Of a stretch of DNA of 64,000 nucleotides, positions 57,075 through 64,000 are shown one piece after another. This stretch comes from Asterias amurensis (taxonomy: Eukaryota; Echinodermata; Asteroidea; Forcipulatida; Asteriidae), in the NCBI RefSeq assembly GCF_032118995.1, contig NC_092669.1, forward strand, positions 2,231,501 to 2,295,500, in the 5' to 3' direction. The position numbers and the translations under genes were made by a program. The notes under the pieces were generated by a model. It searched no databases. It had not been told where the DNA came from and worked only from the letters and a program-made list of their open reading frames with translations. Each line of letters starts with the position of its first letter. The stretch's first letter is position 1.

Positions 57075-58228
57075 TAAACTGCGCCAATAAAGTATCTAAA
57101 CACTTACAAATGGTCAGATACATCGAAACCTGAAATAGTATGCCAAAAAATAATTATTCATTTCTATTCACCGTTAATTTCTGCACATTTTGACACATCT
57201 TATGTTGCGCTACGATGTTGTTTGGTGGATTTATGGGCACTTGAGTGGCTTAAGGTCGAATTTCAAAAGTTGCAAAAGCCCCTATTCAAGCTAAATCGTT
57301 GTATTGTGACGAGTAAGATCAGCGTTTCATTTGCCCGCCCTTTATAAATGATTTGTTTGTCGCGTTTTGGATAAATCGGTTGCGATGAACATCAGCAATA
57401 ATTGTCAGTAACCAAGCAAAGGGGTCAAAGATGGGAGGCATACAACAGAATGGGTTAAGAGCCAGAATCCCTGATTATGGTAAGACAGGGAAAGGTGTTT
57501 CAAGATAACAGGAAAGATGGCTCAACTGACCAAACAGGAAAGAGGACGGATCGTTGGTTTGATAGAAGCCGGTATGTCGATTCGAGCTGCAGCTCATCAA
57601 GTTGGAACGTCACCAGCAACGGTCAGTAAAATGGTGGAATGGCTACCAAGCTCAGGGAAATGTGGACAACCTGCCAAGGAGTGGCCGCCCGAGTGTGACT
57701 TCTGCAGTAGAAGAAAGTGAACAAGTCCATCAAGCCTGACACCACTCTCGAGGGATTGCGACGCATCCTGATCAGGAAATGGCAGGGGATTGACCAGGGA
57801 CAGATCAGATGTCTCGTTTGGAGTATGAGAAGACGACTCCTTGCCGTTAACAGTGATGGAGGACACACCAAGTATTGAGGACAGGATATCAGCAGTTTTA
57901 GAGTTAAAGATACGGCCATAAATTTCATGGTCAAGTAAACGAAACGAGTTTGTGTCTTTTGTCTTGATTTTGTCTGTGTGTGAGGCTTGTGTGAGTTCCC
58001 TTCTGGAATTGGGGTGAATAGGGGCTTTTGCAACTTTTGAAATTCGACCTTAAGCCACTCAAGTGTCCTTAAATCCACCAAACAACATCGTAGCGCAACA
58101 CAAGATGTGTCAAAATGTGCAGAAATTAACGGTGAATAGAAATGAATAATTATTCTTTGGCATACTAATTCAGGTTCCGATAAATCTGACTATTTGTAAG
58201 TGTTTAGATACTTTATTGGCGCAGTTTA
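57075..58228 (+). mobile_element. Tc1/mariner-like relic with ~220-bp terminal inverted repeats
   Basis: TA dinucleotides at 57075-57076 and 58227-58228 bracket inverted repeats starting AACTGCGCCAATAAAGTATC. The arms run to about 57290 and 58005. The ~700-bp interior retains only the transposase N-terminus (57517-57720). Confidence 0.85.
57517..57720 (+). pseudogene. Transposase HTH remnant inside the mariner-like relic
   Basis: MAQLTKQERGRIVGLIEAGM then IRAAAHQVGTSPATVSKMVE is a typical Tc1/mariner helix-turn-helix. The frame then degenerates (PSSGKCGQPAKEWPPECD) and stops; the catalytic DDE part is absent within the element. Confidence 0.8.
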
Positions 58229-58837
58229 TTAACACCCGTCATGGTGACATAATCATTCTTTTAAAAAAACCAGGTTGTTATATAGATATTCTAGCTCTTT
58301 TCAGCTACAGAATAGTCTTGTTTGACGATGTCAGGTTTTCCCATGTTTTTTTAAAACTTCGTCGCCCCCACGGTGCATGCAATTTTCGCGACCCTCCCCC
58401 GCCCCAATTCGGCGAATTGACTCGAAATTTGTGATCTTGTGATCCAGTCCACTTCATCCACTATTTACCGTATGGGGGAATTCCCGTGGCGGTTTCGCAA
58501 CACGAGAGACGTAAACGTGCACACAGTCGCTCCAGCGAGATTACTTATGATGTACATGCATGTGACATGTGACAGCCTGGCTTACAAAAGAGCCAGGGAT
58601 GGCCTTTCACACTGACACAAATACATAGCTTTCATGCTACTTCGCTAGGCTCATATGCATGAAAAACAGTTTAGTGTTAATGGACACGCGCGCCATAATA
58701 AAGGAAAAGGAAGCAATTGGATTTGATTCAAATTATTTATTTACAGCATGGGATAATGGTGGGATCACAAACGGCTTTGATCAATGGAAGTTCCCACTGC
58801 AGCCTAATAGGCCTAGACTTTACTACATAGGCAGCCG

Positions 58838-59011
58838 TTGATTTCACCAAACTCTTCCTGACTTAGGGTTAATCTTAGGACTTAGGATGAGTTAAGTTCC
58901 GAATCCATAGACGTTAGGACGCATTGAACCCATCCTAAGTTAGGACGAGTTTATACCCGTCCTAACTCGAGATAGCAGGATTAATCCTAGCGTTTCGTGA
59001 AATCGGCTGCT
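58838..59011 (+). mobile_element. Family D MITE, diverged
   Basis: TTGATTTCACCAAACTCTTC left; CCTAGCGTTTCGTGAAATCG right; AGTTAGGACGAGTTTA inside. Confidence 0.65.
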
Positions 59012-59239
59012 GGTAGCTGACTTTTACATATAAAAGGGGACACATAAAAGCTTATGTTAGTTTTTATTTGTTGACAAAATTGTTTTGTTACAAACTTTGT
59101 TTTGTAAAAAGTGGTGACGACCAGTCGTCAACAAAACGACCTCATTATGTAAACCAGCATATGAATAAAATAACAGAAGTAATTTTTTTTTTATCATTAA
59201 TGGTCAGAAGTTGCAATGTAATAAATAACTCCCTTAATT

Positions 59240-59370
59240 GTCACACAGAATTAATGTGTGTGCTTTCACACATGCCTAAAGTCAGAAATTACCCCTTTCA
59301 AACCTCGCAATGGTGTATACACACAGCCTCTTGCTAGGAAATATTCCAATAGTGTCCATTGCCTTTAAGC
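59240..59370 (+). mobile_element. Family A right-end fragment
   Basis: AATATTCCAATAGTGTCCATTGCCTTTAAG end preceded by degraded A interior (the first 20 bases define it). Confidence 0.5.
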
Positions 59371-59935
59371 AAGATAACCATTATTACTTCGTCTCTCGGA
59401 TTTTTTAAAAAGTGTACCATGATGTGAATGCACATTTAAAATAACCCAGTTCACTTTATCGTAAAGGGAAGGGGTTCGCCCATTGTGTTCTGGGATGACT
59501 GGCTACAGATTGCACTACATCACCATGTAAACCATAAGATGTTGCTATGCAAATAAATGAGTCTTTATTCGAACATCTTACATAACTCGTTGAAAAGAAA
59601 GAAAAATTAATATAAGCGCTATGACACTCCCTTGAGTTTTGATAAAGTGCACTGAAATAACAACGGTATGCGTGTTAGTATAAAAATACCACGCAATTCA
59701 AAAATTGTTCATATTTTCATGGATTTCTCACTTGTTGTCTAGACGTTTTCTTCGAAACACTGAGAATGAATGAATCACTATACAATAACACCACCAAGTC
59801 TAATCATCTTGTCATAACGGTATGCCTCATGGCTGCTATAGGCGTAGGCAGTCAATGAAAAGAAATAAATACAACTCATAGTTCAATATTATTATTACAC
59901 ACAGAGAAAAGATTACACAACTTGTGTAAAATATA

Positions 59936-60375
59936 ACCTGTTTTAGATGTAGTGGGCGAACACCATAACTATTAGGTAAAACTTTACCCAACAGGCGTTG
60001 GGTAATATCTTGCTTAATAGCTGTGTAAAAGTTTACATAAATATTGGGTAGTTTTCTTTACTGAATTGTTGGGTAAACCCACTCATGTAAAATATTACTT
60101 AATTTTGAAGTAAAGACTTTACCGCTTTACAATGTAAATAGTTGTGTAAAACTTTACATCAATATTGGGTAGTAAAAATATTACCTGTTTTAGATGTAGT
60201 GGGCGAACACCATAACTATTAGGTAAAACTTTACCCAACAGGCGTTGGGTAATATCTTGCTTAATAGCTGTGTAAAAGTTTACATAAATATTGGGTAGTT
60301 TTCTTTACTGAATTGCTGGGTATAAACCCACTCATGTAAAATAATTACTTAATTTTGAAGTAAAATATTTACCGA
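59936..60375 (+). repeat. Tandem duplication of ~245 bp
   Basis: CCTGTTTTAGATGTAGTGGG and the following ~190 bp occur twice, about 245 bp apart, nearly identical. The unit is rich in TTTACATAAATATTGGGTAG. Confidence 0.9.
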
Positions 60376-60659
60376 TTTTTAATGTAAACTGTTTGCCTTT
60401 AAAACTGGTAATAATATACACAATGCTTGGGTTGAATACTAGCAAAGTGTTCTTTCATGGAGTTTGGGGCTGTAATAAATGGACACATCATAAATACTGA
60501 GACTTGGCGACCACAACATGAATTTCAAGATAACAACTTTTTAATAAAAATTTAATGGTAACAACATTAACAATCCAAAACATCACATGTGCAAAATGGG
60601 GTGTTCTGTATGTTTCATAATCAATCAACAATTTCAGTGAATTTAAAAAAAAAAAAAAA

Positions 60660-60890
60660 AATGTACCTAATTGGCAAGTTCGGAATAAATACTTCCAGGC
60701 TAAAACAGCTACTGTAAGGTTGTTCCATAAATCAACACTGTTACAACTATCACATCTCTTATGATTTTGATACTTATTTGCAAACAATACGTGCAAAAAC
60801 TTCTTTAACTACAATGCTTCTGGAATGGTCAACATTAATTGGCAAGGTCAGAATAAATACTTCCAGGCTAACACAGCTTAAAGAAGAACT
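60660..60890 (-). repeat. Duplicated 3' part of the passenger gene
   Basis: KYQNHKRCDSCNSVDLWNNL here matches TYQNHKRCDSCDSLDLWTNL near 61045-61110. AATAAATACTTCCAGGCTAA occurs at 60683 and 60853. Confidence 0.65.
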
Positions 60891-61039
60891 CCGGGTTTGA
60901 ACAATTTGTATGGGGAATTGTTGGTTTAGCCTAATTGTCGCTAAGCAATTAAAACGGCGTTGAATTTGACATTTTCACAAATTTGACAAAACTGGAAGGG
61001 TATTGAATACAAATTTAAATTTGACCTTTGAGTTCCTCT

Positions 61040-61449
61040 TTAAACTGTAAGGTTGGTCCATAAATCCAAACTATCACAACTATCACATCTCTTATGATTT
61101 TGATACGTATTTGCAAACATTTTGTGCAGATGAATCATGAGATGAACAGTAAGCCCTGAACTCTCGAATAGTGCTGCTTTCACACTGCCTTTGAGTTCAA
61201 ACACAACCAACTCAATGAACTCCCAAACGCCAGAACACTTCTCCTGGTAGCTCAAGTCGAAGACAAAGTGTGTTTTGAAACACACATCCAGTGCTTTCAC
61301 AAGAGATGACTGTTCAAATGCATACTGTGCTCAAAAATTACGAACACTTGCTGTGGAGCCAGTGCAGACCCACCTAGTATCAGCATATATGGTTGCGATC
61401 TGGTGTCCCTGTTGATGTCTTTCAAATACTGGTCCAAACTTGTGTTTTC
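61040..61449 (-). pseudogene. Passenger gene C-terminal exon, frameshifted
   Basis: Acceptor tatgcag|GAAAAC. Frame 1 reads ENTSLDQYLKDINRDTRSQP YMLILGG..QQVFVIFEHS; after a shift near 61325-61340 frame 2 reads SSLVKALDVCFKTHFVFDLS YQEKCSGVWEFIELVVFEL. The two parts look like one domain (an 'ILxLG..FVIxE...AVDxCFK..FVxDxxYP....WEF' pattern that I recall from expanded, uncharacterised animal families). The exon 1/exon 2 phases do not match either, so exons are missing or the gene is dead. Confidence 0.45.
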
Positions 61450-61974
61450 CTGCATAAAGGGGAATAATATTAAACACAATAGGTTAAATTTCAATGGGGG
61501 TGCAGTACAAATTGTATTACACGTGTATATTGTGTGTAATGAACTCAAAGTGTTGTACAATTAAACCAATTTTGCTGTAAAATAATGATTTAATCTGATT
61601 GTCTTAAGGATGGGGTACACACAATGTCAGATTAAATCATTATTTGATATCAATAGTGGTTTAATTATCATATTACAACACTTTGAGATCAATAGAGACA
61701 ATGTTCCAGTACTGCAATGTATGTGCAATACAAGTTGTACATGATGTACATGCACATAAATTTAAAAAAGTACAAATAAAAATTGAAATAAAATAAAATA
61801 AATAAACAAACACATAGGGGCCTAAAATTAAACAAATTAACAAAGTGTTCAAGGATGGATACTTGCAGTTCTGGAATAAGGTGATAGGATCCAAGGAGGA
61901 GAGATAATTTTGGTGCTGAATATTCAATCCCACATAACAGTAGACTACCTGAAAACTTTGATTTTTCTTGATCT

Positions 61975-62040
61975 TTATCTGATTTTTCTTTTTGTTCTTT
62001 TTCTTTCTTCCTTTTTGTGTGTGTGTGTGGGGGGGGGGGT
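61975..62040 (+). repeat. Simple repeat (TTTTTCTTT / GT / G runs)
   Basis: Pyrimidine tract followed by (GT)n and a short G run. Confidence 0.8.
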
Positions 62041-62493
62041 GTGAGATTTCTTGAATAATTCCTTTAAAAGGTTAAAATAAACAAAGGGTAGATGTGTTTG
62101 TGCGATTCCCCTCTCCCAGAATTTGCATTTTAAGTCAATTGTATCATTTGTCAGTATCTTGTAAAGACAAAATGTTGAAAAGTTATTTGATTGTACTTCT
62201 GAACAAAAAGTTGGCTTAATCATTGGCCTGATGCACCGTGGCTGTATGCACTGGTGGTGCTTTAACACAGTGGCGATGTACATGTGTACAATGGTCTCCA
62301 ACGATGCATGTGTGCACAATACGGGGACCATTGATCAGACCTACGTATGTATTTGTGATATTCAAGTCACTGTTCAAAAGTTTTGTCAGTCTAAATATGA
62401 CGTTCAACTGTCCCTTTATCTGTGCTAACGAGTCGTGTATAGTCTATCACTACAGATAATAACATCAATACAGAAATCTGTTATAGTACTTAC

Positions 62494-62653
62494 CTTCAAA
62501 CGTCTCAACTAAATGAGGGAAGTTCCACTCAAGAAGTTTTTCCTTCATGAGATCCATTTGAATGTGTGTGTGGTTACACTGTGGTACTGCAGAGCGCGAC
62601 CCCAGCAGACAAGTCACACGCTGCGTATTTTGCACAAACCTTGAGTAAAACAT
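62494..62653 (-). pseudogene. Passenger gene exon with SAM-like sequence
   Basis: Codes MDLMKEKLLEWNFPHLVETF preceded by ~33 codons, ending TTTGAAG|gtaagt. The pattern resembles the start of a sterile alpha motif (LLxWxFxxLVETF). It is followed after ~1 kb by the downstream exon at 61449. Confidence 0.45.
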
Positions 62654-63197
62654 TGTGGTTTACTAAACACCATGTAAACTTTTACAACCAGTTCAGTAAA
62701 ACTTACATAATATGTGTTTAAAGTTGCTAAGTTATATAAACTATTAGTTTTACTAACTTTTTGAGTAGTTTTTTATTTACACAAACATTTTGTTTAAATT
62801 TTTCATTAATTTTTACTTATGTTAAGTATTTTTTTACTTAACACATTTAACATAACTTTTTTTTACCATTCTTTTTCTGAGTGTACAACAATGTTTGTCG
62901 TCACAGTATGCCACTATATAGTGTGCACTTTTAAGGCAGCCAATAAAAAGCGGTGTTTACATTCCCGTAACTGATTCCTTAGCAACCAAACCTCTTTGTT
63001 ATGACGACCGGATCTATCAGTTTCAAGTTCAATGTATTTCAATACATTAGTCACGAGTTGTATTATTTATTTTACCATTACACATTTCGTACGCAAACAG
63101 AATCGGTATACTTCCTGTTCAGCTATACCGGAACCAAATTTGTTTCCTGCAGTTTAGAATCGCCATACTCAAATACTTTTCCTGGTTTTGTTTTGTT

Positions 63198-63440
63198 TTA
63201 AAGGCACTGGACACCTTTGGTAATAATTGTCAAAGACCAGTGTTCCAACATAACAAACCTGTGAACATTCGGACTCAATTGGTCGTCGAAGTTGCGAGAG
63301 AGTAATGGAAGAAAAAGCACCATTGTCACACCATGCTTTCAGATAACTCGAAAGCCAGACCTCAGCCGAGGTCTCTAAAGTATTCAGTTCAAATATTAAA
63401 AAAGTGAGAAATTACGTCTTTCTAAAAAACTACATTACGC
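63198..63440 (+). mobile_element. Family A TTAA element, 3' truncated
   Basis: TTAAAGGCACTGGACACCTT left; the interior decays after TGAGAAATTACGTCTTTCT. Confidence 0.7.
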
Positions 63441-63822
63441 CTTAATGTGGTACGTGTATCAAAGCGCCATTTATTTGTTTTTCAAGATGATAAACAGAGC
63501 TATTGTTTGAAATGAGATCCAACGATCCCACTCTCTCCAAGCAATATTGCGTAACATTGTTCTTTTATACATACATTCACAAGACACCATGACCCTCTGG
63601 GGTCTACGCCCAATCCGTGAGCGCGAAACGTGCCTTCTTGAAGGACAGAGGTGTCAAGACGACTACAAAAGGAGACTCGTACACTAGAAAAGACCTTGAG
63701 TATTCAGGGTTAGATAGCCACATCTATGTTTGACAATAAGATAACTTTCTAAGGAACGCTGCCGGAAGAGACTGCAGTTTCATGGTTTTAGAGCATGAGA
63801 AAAAGCTGTTACGTTATCACCA

Positions 63823-64000
63823 TAGGCCCAATTTCACAAAGCTGTTATATGATAAGCAGAAAATGCTGCTTTAAACTTCTTTGCTAAGCAAACAATAGTG
63901 AGCGGGGCACCAGTTGCAAAAATGTGAACATTATTGAATTTCGACTGGTAACCAGTTTCTGTGCTTAGCAATGTTTTAAGCTTACAGGCTTTATGAAACT
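63823..64000 (+). mobile_element. Family C MITE running off the window
   Basis: GGCCCAATTTCACAAAGCTG left; CAGGCTTTATGAAACT at the window edge; interior GCTAAGCAAACAATAGTGAG as at 18774-18932. Confidence 0.75.

Larger units (their letters stand above)
59897..62886 (-). mobile_element. ~3-kb inverted-repeat element carrying a decayed passenger gene
   Basis: Left ACACACAGAGAAAAGATTAC and right complement TACACTCAGAAAAAGAATGG resemble each other; both flanks are full of TTTAC/GTAAA motifs (GGTAAAACTTTACCCAAC, ACTTAACACATTTAAC). The interior holds gene-like sequence on the minus strand. The boundaries are approximate and no target duplication was confirmed. Confidence 0.5.

Noticed and set aside
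57623..58081. 152-codon minus-strand frame in the mariner relic
   Set aside because: It runs into the right inverted arm and mirrors the HTH strand; no protein signature.

Overview
The window is nuclear DNA of an intron-rich animal with no bacterial features. Short exons with GT/AG borders sit in introns of 0.4 to 5 kb, and most of the intervening sequence is a dense, layered population of short inverted-repeat transposons, SINEs and LINE tails. The gene content (choline kinase, TNF-receptor-like genes) and the repeat style suggest a deuterostome invertebrate, most likely an echinoderm such as a sea star. The phylum is an inference from sequence character and was not looked up.

Four genes, all on the minus strand, are supported. 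(1) At 5332-7017 is a large phase-0 exon of a proline/serine-rich, probably disordered protein; its flanking exons are not identified. (2) At 16368-29411 is a complete nine-exon choline kinase gene; all eight junctions keep frame and give 368 residues with the Brenner motif and the IDFE metal-binding motif. (3) At 33417-44647 is a three-coding-exon TNF-receptor-superfamily gene (A; 444 residues: signal peptide, two cysteine-rich domains, transmembrane helix, cytoplasmic tail without a visible death domain), with a likely non-coding first exon and a duplicated promoter-like segment near 44.8 kb. (4) At 49401-51503 is a second TNF-receptor-like gene (B; 296 residues from one coding exon) with three cysteine-rich domains, no transmembrane segment and a very basic linker, so probably a secreted or matrix-bound receptor. 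A and B look like tandem relatives that have diverged into a membrane and a soluble form.

The rest is mobile DNA. Several families of about 320-390 bp start TTAAAG and end CTTTAA: family A (about 20 copies or pieces), B, J, K and N. They often abut at a single shared TTAA. A second group has 8-bp target duplications typical of hAT elements: an ATCGAT-rich family G with two perfect duplications, and a 1.35-kb element at 10650-11994. A third group has TTA-type duplications like PIF/Harbinger. Also present are a Tc1/mariner-like relic with ~220-bp terminal repeats and a leftover transposase HTH, LINE 3' tails with recognisable C-terminal protein, tRNA-derived SINEs (one with a tRNA-Leu(CAA)-like head), two minisatellites, and a ~3-kb inverted-repeat element at 59897-62886 that appears to carry a decayed passenger gene with a SAM-like first exon.

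Region by region: 0-5 kb repeats; 5-7 kb proline-rich exon; 7-16 kb repeats and a 61-bp minisatellite; 16-29.4 kb choline kinase; 29.4-33.4 kb repeats; 33.4-44.8 kb TNFR gene A, whose second intron is packed with TTAA elements; 45-49 kb repeats; 49.4-51.6 kb TNFR gene B; 51.6-64 kb repeats, the mariner relic and the passenger-gene element. No rRNA gene, functional tRNA gene or CRISPR array was seen.
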